NCBI GenBank assembly: GCA_025766275.1
Contig: JAFKAC010000042.1
Coordinates: 372,001 to 436,000, forward strand
Source of the DNA: Lactarius indigo
Lineage: Eukaryota > Basidiomycota > Agaricomycetes > Russulales > Russulaceae
DNA: 64,000 bases
Direction: 5' to 3'
Positions 42,801 to 52,549 of the stretch are shown piece after piece. The notes under the pieces are model-generated. The model ran no database searches, was not told where the DNA came from, and saw nothing but the letters and a program-made list of their open reading frames with translations. Each line of letters opens with the position of its first letter. Position 1 is the first letter of the stretch. The position numbers were made by a program, and so were the translations under genes.

Positions 42801-43845
42801 GCACACAAAACAGTCACCGTTTCAGCTTCTCATGGGATACGATCCGCAAGCTGATTGGACCGATAAGCCATCCCCTATCCCACAAGTGACCATGCGACTG
42901 ATGCAGATGAAAGAAGCCAGGGACAACGCCCAACGCCTCATGAAGAAGGCACAAGAAGCCTGGGTGCGCAACAAAGATACGCCCAAGTTCCACATCAACG
43001 ACCTCGTATGGTTAGAAGGAAGACACCTCCGGACCAATCAGCCTACAGCAAAATTAGCAGCACGACGCCACAGACCGTTTCGGGTGACACAGGTGATGTC
43101 CCCCTACAATTATCGCCTCGAACTTCCCATGCAGTGGACCATCCATCCAGTGTTCCACATTGATCTTCTCACGCCGTACAAACAAACCCTCCTACACGGG
43201 GAAAACTTCACACGACCGCCACCTGAACTGATCGATGGAGAGGAGGAGTATGAAGTCGAGGCCGTTCTGGACTCCCGGCATTTCGGCCGGAAGAAGCGCC
43301 TCCAATATCTCATCAAATGGAAGGGCTACTCGGACTTGGAGAATCAGTGGGTCGATAAGGATGACGTGTTTGTGCCGGAAGCGATACGCCTCTACAAGGA
43401 AACACAAGCACATGGGCAACAGGTTAAAACGAACGAGATGGACGTCGAGGAAAGTCATCCCTCATCCCTCTTCTGCATTACTTCCATGCCCACTTCCCCT
43501 CTACAACATGTCACCCAAGCGCAGCTCCTCGACTCCCTTGCTGAAGACGCACGCGCCCTCCTCGCTGACGATGAGGACACTGAAATTCCCAACACCCAAA
43601 TCACCCCGTACACACCTGTCGGCCAACCAGAGGGCCGCATCACCGCGCAAGAATGGGCCAACGTCCTCGCCCACTTCCCAGACCCCACGCAACAGCCCGA
43701 CGACGAATCCGCCGTCGTCCACGTCTTTCGAGACGAGCGAGGTGAGCGCGAACCCATCGCCGCCATCCCTCCAAGCGATGACCTCATCAGCGTTCGCGGA
43801 ATTTTCCCGCGCAACGACGAGCGTTCAAGCTCTCCTGGAGTATGA
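39895..43845 (+). pseudogene. Element I pol, fused to front of ORF3
   Basis: Protease (LVDSGATDNFIKP), RT (YMDDIGIAT), RNase H, integrase and chromodomain (LIKWKGYSDLENQW) align with B throughout. TGA at 40447-40449 and TAA at 41929-41931 (CAA in B and C) interrupt it. The frame passes into MPTSPLQHVTQAQLLDSLAED and ends at TGA 43843-43845 after RSSSPGV, a stop also present in element E. The slippery heptamers are at 39898-39913; the overlap codon ATG of B is GTG here. Confidence 0.9.
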
Positions 43846-44634
43846 GTTGGAGGGTTGGAGGAGGGTAGCGGCGGAGTGGCAGAAGGAACAGTTAGACTCA
43901 GCCACGGCCCGACTGAGAGAGATGCGAGAGCGGCGGCAGCGATGGAGGCTGCTGAGGCTGGCCATGACGATGATGATTACTACCCAGCACGCCACGCCTT
44001 CCTTCGAACGAAAGGTGACCCTACTAATCCCCGCATCACACCCTGGCTCGTCAACTCCGACGGGTCCGCCATGTACCGAGGACGTGTGCGTGTACCAGGC
44101 GCCGCTGACCACTGCCCGTTCACCGCCGCTGATGACCCCGCGCACGTTATTGCGCCTGAGGGGTTCAGGGCAAACCGACGACCCCATCATATTCGATACC
44201 CCATCACCGGACCCGACGGCGTAGAGAGGGACGCGTCTCACGTCCAGATCATCGGAGGGGCAGACCCCCTTATATTGGGAGTGATACCAGGTTCGCCCCA
44301 CTTGTACGGTAAGCCCTTCTACGCCGAACCCCACGTCAACGCCACGCTGCGCCCCACGTACCCCCACGAAGACCTCGTCATCTTCGCGGCCGACAAGATC
44401 ACCGATCGCACCCTCAACCGCATCAACGATGAGTCGCTCACAGCCGAAGTCATGCGCTACCGCGCGGCCAGTTTCGAACTGGAGCAACTTTGCGCTAGGG
44501 TAGCCCAGCTTCGCGACATGATCGTGTGCGCCCAGAGCGACCGACAAGACAGCATCTATCGCTTAGAGCACGCCACCACGCTCGAACGCATCGCCGACGA
44601 ACAGCACGATTGGCCGGCAAGGGACTTTCGGTGA
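43486..44634 (+). pseudogene. ORF3 of element I
   Basis: From ATG 43486 the frame is open to TGA 43843 and continues in the same phase to 44634 with HDDDDYYPARHAFL, NSDGSAMYRGRVRVPGAADH and a helical end. Between them the +1 frame (LLEYELEGWRRVAAEWQKEQ) is the one that matches B with mostly silent changes. As I is otherwise dead, the stop might be decay, but E shares it. Confidence 0.6.
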
Positions 44635-44663
44635 GTCGGGGTCTCACGCTGAAAAGGGGGTGA

Positions 44664-45009
44664 TGTAACGTTTCGGGACTATTACTGCACGACGCGAGTC
44701 TGACCCTTACTGTACCGGTTGCAACTACGGCGGTAAGGTAGATTAGTTGCGGACTTACTTACGGTGATACGGTAGTGCGATAGGCGATAGGGTACGATAG
44801 CTGACTGATGACCAACGCCACTAGTACAGGTACTAGTAGTATTAGGGTTCAAGTTGTTTCTGCGATACGTTGGACGCTACCATACTGTGACTCATAGCAG
44901 CGCTTCAAAGCCTGCTTGACTTGTATTTAAACTGTCTTGTGAAGACCAAGATACGCCATCTTGGTCTTCTTGAATCGTCACTTGTCTTCTCCTCTTCAGA
45001 CTGCCTTTC

Positions 45010-45045
<36 letters not shown>

Positions 45046-45218
45046 TTTCTCTCTATCGACTTCGTCAATCGAGTATAAAGCCTTAGGTGTGCCTTTGCGC
45101 ATTCACCAGAACTTGCGTCTTGGACCTTCGAGTCTTCAAGCTAGAATCCCAGAGACTATTGCTAAGTTGTTATCGCCGCATCGAGCTCAAGTCGAGCTAA
45201 CGTCGTGACGGCGTTACA
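44664..45218 (+). repeat. Element I 3' LTR
   Basis: TGTAACGTTTCGGG to GGCGTTACA, nearly identical to 28280-28832. The CT repeat is slightly longer. Confidence 0.9.
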
Positions 45219-45576
45219 CTTCAACACACTTCCGTTCACAGACATCATCTCTGTCTATGGATATATCGCTTCCATCCCAGGACATGTTACCCCCTTGCTA
45301 CATCTGTAGATACATCTGTCTGCTGTCATCTACCTGCATTGAAACTAAACATGAAGCACATATCAAATAAGTGGTTTCACATATGTCTCACACAACAGAC
45401 ATAATGTTTCAATGTCATACCCCCAGACATGTTTCCTAAATCATCTGCAAATCCACCATTCACGGAACAGGAACTCAAAGACACTAGTCAGTGTATTTAA
45501 GGCTCACCATATGTGGTACAATTCCACAAACACCATATACATCTCCCACACTTTATTACGTCCTATTATCATAGCT
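45219..45576 (+). other. Upstream region of the host-like gene
   Basis: No ORF with recognisable content. It should contain the promoter of the gene starting at 45577, unless the insertion of element I removed it. Pyrimidine-rich runs occur near 45535-45565. Confidence 0.35.
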
Positions 45577-46134
45577 ATGCAATCCAACCATCTATCTGGG
45601 AGCTCAGCTGGGGAGTCTGAGATCTCTTCTCCATCTATCCATGCCTCAGACAAAGGTTTTTCCCTAACCCGTCAGGATGCCACCATCTTGAAGGGGTATG
45701 TGGAAGAGTTCCAAAAGGCTGATACAGAGACATGGAAGACTATCCTTGAGAGGGCTATGGGAGACCTGTATGCCCTTAGGCCTCCAAATACTGGCTTTGA
45801 TAAAAAGGAGGCTAAAAGGGTATGTGCATTGAGAGTTAATCCATGTAAAGGCTCACTGATACATATGGCTCCAGAAAATCAGAACCTGGTTTTACAATCA
45901 CTATTCCCGTCCTCATCGTCAACTTATCAAGTTTACTCGGAAGTGGTCAGCCCGGAATGCATTCTACCATGAGAACAAGGAAGAGATTATGGAACTTGCA
46001 CAGAGGATTTCCGGTGGTGTTCCTGGATCTCAGACATTCTTAGGAGCTCTCCAGGATGCAACAACAATGCTTTGGAAACAGCTGACTACAGAGGAACAAG
46101 AACCATATGTCAAACTTGCAAAGGAGTGGTCAGA
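45577..46134 (+). pseudogene. Host-like gene, 5' part, truncated by element E
   Basis: Exon 1 runs 45577-45819 from ATG and includes FSLTRQDATILKGYVEEFQ, KTILERAMGDLYALRPPN and FDKKEAKR. A 55-base intron 45820-45874 begins GTATGT, contains CACTGATAC and ends CCAG. Exon 2 continues in phase 0 with KIRTWFYNHYSRPHRQLIKF, TRKWSARNAFYHENKEEIME and LWKQLTTEEQEPYVKLAKEW, and stops being gene at the LTR of E at 46135. It resembles a family of uncharacterised proteins that I recall as common in agaricomycetes. No catalytic motif is visible. It is not part of any element here, so it is likely a host gene or an old duplicate, now without its 3' end. Confidence 0.7.
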
Positions 46135-46638
46135 TGTAACGTCGCCACGACGTTAGCTCGACTTGAGCGCGGGTAGCGGTAACAACTTAGCGATATGTCA
46201 ATCTCGTCGGCTTGAAGACGCGGAGGTCCAAGTCCTTGCTCCTAGTGAATACGCGAAGGCACACTGGCAAGTCCAATACTTTAGTCACGGACAAGGCAGA
46301 CTACTTCCTTTAGACGAAGGAGCGAGTGAAAGAGGAAACAAGTGGCGATTTAAGAAGACCAAGATGGCGTATCTTGGTCTTCACAAGACAGCTTAAATAC
46401 ATATTGAGCAGGCTTTCAAGCGCTGCTATGAGTCACGGTAAAGTAGCGTCCAACGTATCGCAGAAACAACTCGAACCCTAATACTACTAGTACCAGTACT
46501 AGTGGCGTCGGTCATCAGTCAGCTATCACACCCTATCGCCTATCATACTACCGTATCACCGTGGTAAAGTCCGCAACTAATCTACCTTACCGCCGTAGTT
46601 GCAACCAGTACAGTAAGGGTACAAGTCGAATCGTAACA
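46135..46638 (-). repeat. Element E 3' LTR
   Basis: Inverted B-family LTR, TGTAACGTCGCCACG to GTCGAATCGTAACA on the plus strand, 504 bases, with the primer hairpin near 46350-46380. Confidence 0.88.
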
Positions 46639-46669
46639 TCACCTCCCTTTCTAGCGTGAGACCCCAGAC

Positions 46670-47818
46670 TCACCGAAAGTCGCGAGCCGGCCAGTCGCGC
46701 TGCTCGTTGGCAATACGCTCCAATGCGGTGGCGCGCTCCAAACGGTAGATGGCGTCGTGTCGGTCGTCCTGCGCACACTCGATCATGGTGCGGAGTTGAC
46801 TCACCCTCGCCCGGAGTCGATCCAGCTCATAGCTGGCCGCGCGGAAGCACGTAACCTCCGCAGTGAGTGACTCATCGTTGATACGATTGAGCGCGCGGTC
46901 GGTGATCTTGTCCGCTTCGAAGACGACAAGGTCCTCGTGCGGGTACGTGGGGCGGAGCGCGGCGGATACGTGGGGCTCGGCGTAAAAGGGCTTACCATAG
47001 ACGTGCGGCGAGCCCGGTATAACTCCTAGTATGAGGGGGTCCGCCCCCCCGATAATCTGGACGTGCGACGCGTCCCTCTCTACTCCGTCTGGCCCGGTGA
47101 TGGGGTATCGAATGTAATGGGGTCGTCGGTTCGCCCGGAACCCTTCAGGCGCAATGACATGCGCGGGGTCCTCGGCGGCGGTGAACGGATGGTGATCGGC
47201 GGCACCAGGCACCCGCACACGTCCTCGATACATGGGGGACCCGTCGGAGTGGACGAGCCAGGGCGTGATGAGGGGATTATCAGGGTCGTGTTTCGTTCGA
47301 AGGAAGGGGTGTCTCGCCGGGTAATAATCTTCGTCGTCATGGCCAGCCTCAGCTGCCGCCATTGCTGCCGTCGCTTGCGCATCTCCCTCAGTCGGGCCGC
47401 TGCCGAGTCCAACTGCTCCTTCTGCCATGCTGCTGCTACCCTCTTCCAGCCCTCCAACTCATACTCCATCAGCGCTTGAACGCTGGTTGTTGCTCGGGAA
47501 AACTCCGCGAACGCCAATGAGGTCGTCGCTTGGGGGGATAGCGGCGATGGGTTCACGCTCGCCGCGATCGTTTTGGAAGACGTGGACGATGGCTCGGTCG
47601 TCGTCGGGGGTAGTCGTTGGGTCTGGGAATCTAGTGACGACGTTGATCCATTCTTGTGCGGTAATGGGCCCCTCTGCTGGTGTAAGAGGCGTCCATGGTG
47701 TGAGCTGAGTGTTGGGAACTTTGGTGTCGTCGTCCTCAGCCAAGAGGGCGCAGGCGTCTTCTGCGAGGGAGTCGAGGAGCTGCGCTTGTGTGACATGTCG
47801 TAGTGGAGAAGTGGGCAT
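46670..47818 (-). pseudogene. ORF3 of element E
   Basis: ATG at 47818 in frame with pol. The front part ends at TGA 47459-47461 after QRSSADGV. The rest, in the same phase, ends at 46670 with the helical tail RLRARVSQLRTMIECAQDDR. The +1 frame between reads MEYELEGWKRVAAAWQKEQ. The layout is as in element I. Confidence 0.62.
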
Positions 47819-50450
47819 GAGAGTGATGGTTGAACGAAGGAAGAGGGGATGACTGTCCTCTGTCTGGGCGACTCCCACTTTATCTCTTCTATCGTGGGTC
47901 TGTGTTTCCTGATACAGGCGGAGCACTTCCGGCGCAAAGACGTCATCCTTGTTGACCCACTGGTTCTCCGAGTCTGGGTACCCCTTCCACTTGACAAGAT
48001 ATTGGAGGCGTCTTCCTCTGCCGAAATGCCGAGTGTCTAGAATGGCCTCGACCTCGTACTCCTCTTCTCCATCTATCAATTCAGGCGGTGGTTGTGTGAA
48101 GTTCTCCCCGTGTAAGGAAGTTTGTTTGTACGGGGTGAGAAGATCGATGTGAAACACTGGGTGGATGCTCCACTGCGTGGGAAGTTCCAATCGATAATTG
48201 TAAGGGGACATCACCTGTGTCACCCGAAAGGGTCCATGGCGTCGCGCCGCTAATTTCGCTGTAGGCTGGTTGGTTCGAAGATGTTTGCCCTCGAGCCACA
48301 CGAGGTCGTTGATGCTGAACTTGGGCGTATCTTTGTTGCGTACCCATGACTCTTGGGCCTTCTTTATAAGGCGTTGGGCGTTGTCTCTAGCTTCTTTTAG
48401 TTGTGTCAGTCGCGCGGTTGCGAGGGGAATGGGGGATGGCTTATCCGTCCAATCCGCTTGCGGGTTGTACCCCATCAGAAGTTGGAACGGCGACTCCTTG
48501 GTGTGTTCATGTGGCCAGTTGTTGTGTGCAAATTCGGCGATTGGCAGATAAGCTGCCCAGTTGTCTTGCCGCTCATTTACCCAGAAGCGTAGGTACTGTT
48601 CCAGCCACTGGTTAGTTCATTCGGACTGCCCATCAGTACGCGGATGATATGCGGTTGATATGTTCTGTTGAATTCCCAGAATGCGGCATACTTCTCTGGT
48701 AAACTTGGACGTGAAGCGGGGATCGCGGTCGCTTATTATCTTGCGCGGCAGCCCAAAGCGTTTGAACACCTGGGCGACATACAGAGTCACCACTTCTTCT
48801 GCGGTGATCTCTTCTCGGCATGGGATAAACACGGAGGCCTTGCTGCAGTCGTGATCCGTGACAGTTAGTATGCTGTCGTGCCCCCTAGAAACGGGGAGTT
48901 TGGTGATGAAGTCTACCGCCACGGTGTGGAACGGCATGGCTTCCAGTATTGGCGTGATGGGATGCAGCGCGGCCTGTATGGGCCTCGTGTTGACTTTATT
49001 TCTTTGGCATTCTGCGCAGCCTTGCACGTATTCATATACGTCTCTTCGGAGCCGCGGCCACCAGTAGTGTCTTTCCAGGATGCGTTGAGTTTTCGCAATC
49101 CCCGGGTGGCCATGTATGGGCAAGTCGTGATGGTCATGTATCAGTACACGTTGAGTCGACGTGGGCCCTGTGATTATGAACCTGCCGTCTTTATACCATT
49201 CTCCTTGTATTTTCTTGAGGTGATGAGGGTCAGCCCATATTTCGATCACCTTCTCGTCCTGCTGGTGACGCGGTTGCAGTAGATTTGGGTTCGCGATGAA
49301 GGTGCGCGCGACGTTAAGGGCCCGTACAAAAACTTCAGGAGGTAGGACCACTACTTCGCTATTGTCTTTGACTCCCTGGTCGTAGTCCGGTCGTCGCGAC
49401 AGGGCATCTGCTCTTCCATTGTTCTTTCCCTTAATGTGATGAATCTCAAAGTCATATTCGGAAAGTTCGAGTACTTCCCTAGCAACTCGTCTGCTGATCT
49501 TCTGCGGTGACTTCCAATATTGTAGGTTTAGGTGGTCCGAATAGATTTTGATCTTGTGGGGGGCACCTGCGAGAAGTGGCCGCCAGTTCCGTAGGGCCTT
49601 AACTATTGCGAGTAGTTCTAGGTCATAGATGTCGTAGTTTCTTTCTGCTTCAGAAAGTGTCGCCGAGTAGTAACCTATGGGGTGTCGCTTGCCGTCAGAT
49701 TTCTTTTGTAGTAAGACGGCTCCCACCACGTAGCCCGAAGCGTCAACTTCCAACTCAAACGGATCCTGAAGGACGGGGTGTGCTAGCACCGGTTCCTCCG
49801 TTACGAGACGTTTTAGAGTGTTGAACGCCTTATCTTCTTCTTCAGTCCACTGCCATTCTTCGTCCTTTCGTGTCAGTTTAGTGAGTGGCTTGGCGTGAGT
49901 TGCAAAACCGCAGATAAAAAGTCTGTAAAAGTTACAGAATCTGAGGAAAGAGCGGACATCTTTGACTTTTGTTGGCGTCAGCCAGTCCTTGATTCCTTGG
50001 ACTTTTACAGGGTCCATTCGGGTCACCCCCCTCTCAAGGATTACCCCCAGGTAATCCATCCGCGGTTGATGGAACAGGCATTTCTCGAGCTTGAAGTAGA
50101 GGTCGTGCTCCTCCGCGACGTGTAGCACATCGCGAACGGCGTTTACGTGGGCCGCTAAATCGTGATCAAAGTGAGTGGCGATACCAATGTCGTCCATGTA
50201 GACGCGTATGGTAGTGCCCAGCCGTTCGTGTTTCGCGATTGTGTCGCGATAGATGTGGTTCATCATGGCCTGGAAGGTGGCGGGGGAGTTTGTGAGTCCG
50301 AAGAACATAACCGTGGGCTCGAAGAGGCCAAATTTAGTTTTGAACGCCGCTTTCTCCTGATCGCCATTGCGAATACGTATGTTGTTGTATCCCCATCGAA
50401 TGTCGAGTTTCGTGTAGATATGGGCGTTGCTGAGGTCAAGGATAAGGTCC
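47459..50450 (-). pseudogene. Element E pol: RT to chromodomain, fused to ORF3
   Basis: Starts inside RT at LILDLSNAH and has YMDDIGIAT, RNase H, integrase (GHPGIAKTQRIL; VDFITKLPVSRGHDS; SDRDPRF; YHPRTDGQSE) and chromodomain (LVKWKGYPDSENQW). One TGA (48617-48619) replaces the arginine codon of SERTNQW. The frame runs on into ORF3. Confidence 0.9.
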
Positions 50451-50909
50451 TGTCACGAACCTATAAACTGGGTCGTGACTCAAGGCGCTTAGGACCGGAC
50501 CGGACCGGACCGGGCTTAGGTCATCAACTTCCTAAAGGGGAAATCCGAAATCGGAGTTTGAATTTCGCTCTCCGACGGTCACGTGATGTGTCACGTGATT
50601 ACTCTGTCTTTCCAAGTCACATGCATACCTACCTGCACGTGTATCAATCAACGGTTGATCGTTTATCAATCAACGAAGATAATCACCCAAGTCACCACCC
50701 CTCGGGGATTCCCGCATTGACTGCGGAATCACGCCATTCTGATGCAAGATTGCACCATCAACTGCGGCGCAGTTGTTCTATGTTTAAACCCCTTCCGATT
50801 GGACTCTATTGTTAGATGTCTCTAGAATGTTCCTTTGCGCAGTACTGCGCAGCACCCGTGGGCAGGCCCTAAGCCTGCCCTAAACCGACGCACAGACCAC
50901 CCCCTGTAG

Positions 50910-50954
50910 TATATAAGCTGGTGCAATTCTACGGACAGTCCCTCAGACTGTCCA
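50910..50954 (+). promoter_or_regulatory. Core promoter and self-primer hairpin of element F
   Basis: TATATAA (50910-50916) is followed by GGACAGTC (50933-50940), loop CCTCA and GACTGTCC (50946-50953). The segment AGACTGTCCA (50945-50954) is complementary to TGGACAGTCT at 51140-51149 and lies 35 bases from the TATA box. I infer transcript start and self-priming as in Tf1. Stem, five-base loop and spacing parallel element B although the sequences are unrelated. Confidence 0.65.
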
Positions 50955-51110
50955 CTTGTGACATCTTCCCCTCTTGCCTCTCAGCTCCTTCGAGTGCCCC
51001 ACCTTGTGTGCGCCACTACCTTCTTTGAGCCAAGAACGCCTCCTCTTCGTCATCTTCGACGCTCTCTCCGTCTCTACTTCGCCCGCCGTCGTCTTCAACC
51101 GTATCCCTCG

Positions 51111-51124
51111 CTGTCGAGTGACAG
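51111..51124 (+). promoter_or_regulatory. C-GAGT-G hairpin before ORF1
   Basis: CTGTC-GAGT-GACAG, a 5-bp stem with GAGT loop. A GTG overlapping the last stem base (51124-51126) is in frame with ORF1. The old LTR copy at 9702-10044 has the same stem with loop AAGT. Confidence 0.5.
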
Positions 51125-52440
51125 TGAGTTCGCCACACTTGGACAGTCTCTTTAAAAGACTGACCTCGGGCTTCCCAGTGACTGACTACACCTACGAGTA
51201 CGACTTCTCGCAGTACGGTCAGTGGGACGGAGACTCTGCCAGCTACCAGTCGGAGTTCGACAACCAAGGTAGCCCCCTTGACTTCTCCCGCGCCTCCCCT
51301 GTCCCCTCCACCTCTGCTGTCCGCCTCGACAGCCTTCGCTTTACCGCCCCCTACACCCCCGCCACCTTCGGAGGTAACGAGCCTCCCGCCCCTGTTGCCC
51401 TTGTTCGGGACACAACCCCCGAACTAGTTTACCCCTACGCTCCGGCTGAAGAAGCCACCCCTCGCCCATCCCCTCGTCCTTTGTCCCCCAGCACCGCCCA
51501 GTTCTACGAAGAGGTCCTCGAGATCATCGACCTCAACGGGAACGTCGTCCCCTTGACCCCCGAACCCCGCGCCGAGTCTGCGCCTCCCCTCCGAGTCCCG
51601 ACCCCCCGTCCCCCTATTTCCCTTCGTGGCTCTCCTTCGCCACCTCCTGTTCTTCCTCCGACTCCTCGCCACTCTCCGTCTCCTTTTCCGGTCCCCTCCC
51701 GCCTTGCAACCCCCGACTCGCCGATTGACTACGAGCGAGTAGCAGAACAAGGCCCCGTCTTCCCTCCGGCCCCTCACCCCGAACAGGAGAACCTCCCTCC
51801 CCTCGGCCCCACCGCCTACCAAGCCCCCCCTTGCCTCCTTTCCCAAGGAGAACACCCCCACCAGTACATCTCCGTCGTCACCCCCCAAGGAGAATCTTGG
51901 CGGCCCGCTTCCACGACCCTCCGGGAACTAATCAGTAAAGTTCCCCTCGCCACCTCACTCGCTAATTTCCCCCCGGTCTTCCCTTCTGTTACCCCCTTCC
52001 GTCTTCTTCCCCCTCACGTCTACACCCTTTTCCCGCGCATTGTTGACCCCGCCCAACACCCCGACTTCCCGCCCTTGTACATCTGTTCCAAGGCCATCTA
52101 CGACCTTCCCTCCCCTGACACCCCCCTCGGGACTATCCGCTACGACTTCAGGGAAGGCCTGAGACGTGCTTTCACCCCCCTTGCTAATATCCACAGGGCA
52201 GGGTACATTGACTCTCTAGTAACCCTAGAGATCCAGGACTTCTTGGACGGGAGGATTGTGACCACTTACGGACACTTACGTTTTTCTTTTGACGGACTAA
52301 TTTACGCTCACCAGCAGGCTTACTTCTTTGAGGACTTGGTTCGTTCCGCCCCCCACCTTCTTGCTTATTGTTTTTCGCCTCGTATTCCTGCCGACCCCTT
52401 TAGTTTCATTTCCACCTTTCCCGACAACCAGCCACTTTAG
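51124..52440 (+). CDS. Element F ORF1, 438 codons without ATG, unknown function
   Basis: Open frame ending TAG at 52438-52440, with no ATG in any position. I place the start at the GTG at 51124; the frame is open further into the LTR, so the true start is uncertain. The N-terminal half is rich in Pro and Ser (for example PTPRPPISLRGSPSPPPVL). The rest looks globular: FPPVFPSVTPFRLLPPHVYT, LFPRIVDPAQHPDFPPLY, GYIDSLVTLEIQDFLDGRIV, LRFSFDGLIYAHQQAYFFED. No known domain is recognised. A DSPIDYERV motif within the Pro-rich part recalls TPIDYDRPD in ORF3 of element A, so the two may be related accessory proteins in different positions. Confidence 0.65.
   Translation: MSSPHLDSLFKRLTSGFPVTDYTYEYDFSQYGQWDGDSASYQSEFDNQGSPLDFSRASPVPSTSAVRLDSLRFTAPYTPATFGGNEPPAPVALVRDTTPELVYPYAPAEEATPRPSPRPLSPSTAQFYEEVLEIIDLNGNVVPLTPEPRAESAPPLRVPTPRPPISLRGSPSPPPVLPPTPRHSPSPFPVPSRLATPDSPIDYERVAEQGPVFPPAPHPEQENLPPLGPTAYQAPPCLLSQGEHPHQYISVVTPQGESWRPASTTLRELISKVPLATSLANFPPVFPSVTPFRLLPPHVYTLFPRIVDPAQHPDFPPLYICSKAIYDLPSPDTPLGTIRYDFREGLRRAFTPLANIHRAGYIDSLVTLEIQDFLDGRIVTTYGHLRFSFDGLIYAHQQAYFFEDLVRSAPHLLAYCFSPRIPADPFSFISTFPDNQPL
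51140..51149 (+). promoter_or_regulatory. Self-primer-binding site of element F
   Basis: TGGACAGTCT begins three bases after the LTR end. It is complementary over ten bases to the inferred 5' end of the RNA. Confidence 0.65.
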
Positions 52441-52549
52441 ATAAGTGGTTATATATTTGCCTTGTCTTGAAACGAGTGTTTTAAGTGCAACGCAAAGTAA
52501 GTAAGTGTTTACTTATTTGGGTTTTGGACTTAAATCGAGTGATTTAAGT
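52432..52549 (+). promoter_or_regulatory. Intercistronic hairpin array between ORF1 and ORF2
   Basis: Three clear hairpins: CCACTT-TAGAT-AAGTGG (52432-52448), whose loop starts with the ORF1 stop; CTTGAAAC-GAGT-GTTTTAAG (52466-52485, one G-T pair); and ACTTAAATC-GAGT-GATTTAAGT (52528-52549, perfect 9-bp stem). Each ends in AAGTG, giving a GTG at 52445, 52485 and 52548. The GTG at 52485 opens 20 codons ending TAA at 52545-52547, directly before the GTG of ORF2. Confidence 0.6.

Larger units (their letters stand above)
28280..45218 (+). mobile_element. Element I: decayed B-family Gypsy element with three nested insertions
   Basis: LTRs at 28280-28832 (553 bases) and 44664-45218 (555 bases), both starting TGTAACGTTTCGGG. 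The gag reading frame is interrupted at 30009, 30973 and 38861 by two solo LTRs and full element C. Each insertion is flanked by a perfect five-base duplication, so the original can be read across. No target duplication surrounds I itself (TTACC left, CTTCA right). Several CGA-to-TGA stops show it is inactive. Confidence 0.9.
46135..50450 (-). mobile_element. Element E: B-family Gypsy element, 5' half missing
   Basis: On the minus strand it holds most of pol, ORF3, a purine tract (GGGAGGTGA) and the 3' LTR. Gag, protease, the front of RT and the 5' LTR are absent, because element F begins at 50451 inside RT (at LILDLS). The missing half does not reappear after F. Confidence 0.9.
50451..51137 (+). 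repeat. Element F 5' LTR
   Basis: TGTCACGAACC to GTTCGCCACA. U3 has a GGACC pentamer repeat, two TCACGTGA palindromes and an ATCAA-CGG-TTGAT palindrome. TATATAA lies at 50910. Confidence 0.93.

Noticed and set aside
50974..51123. Start of F ORF1 inside the LTR at TTG 50974
   Set aside because: The frame is open there, but the GTG at the hairpin foot (51124) matches the ORF2 arrangement. The point is unresolved, not excluded.
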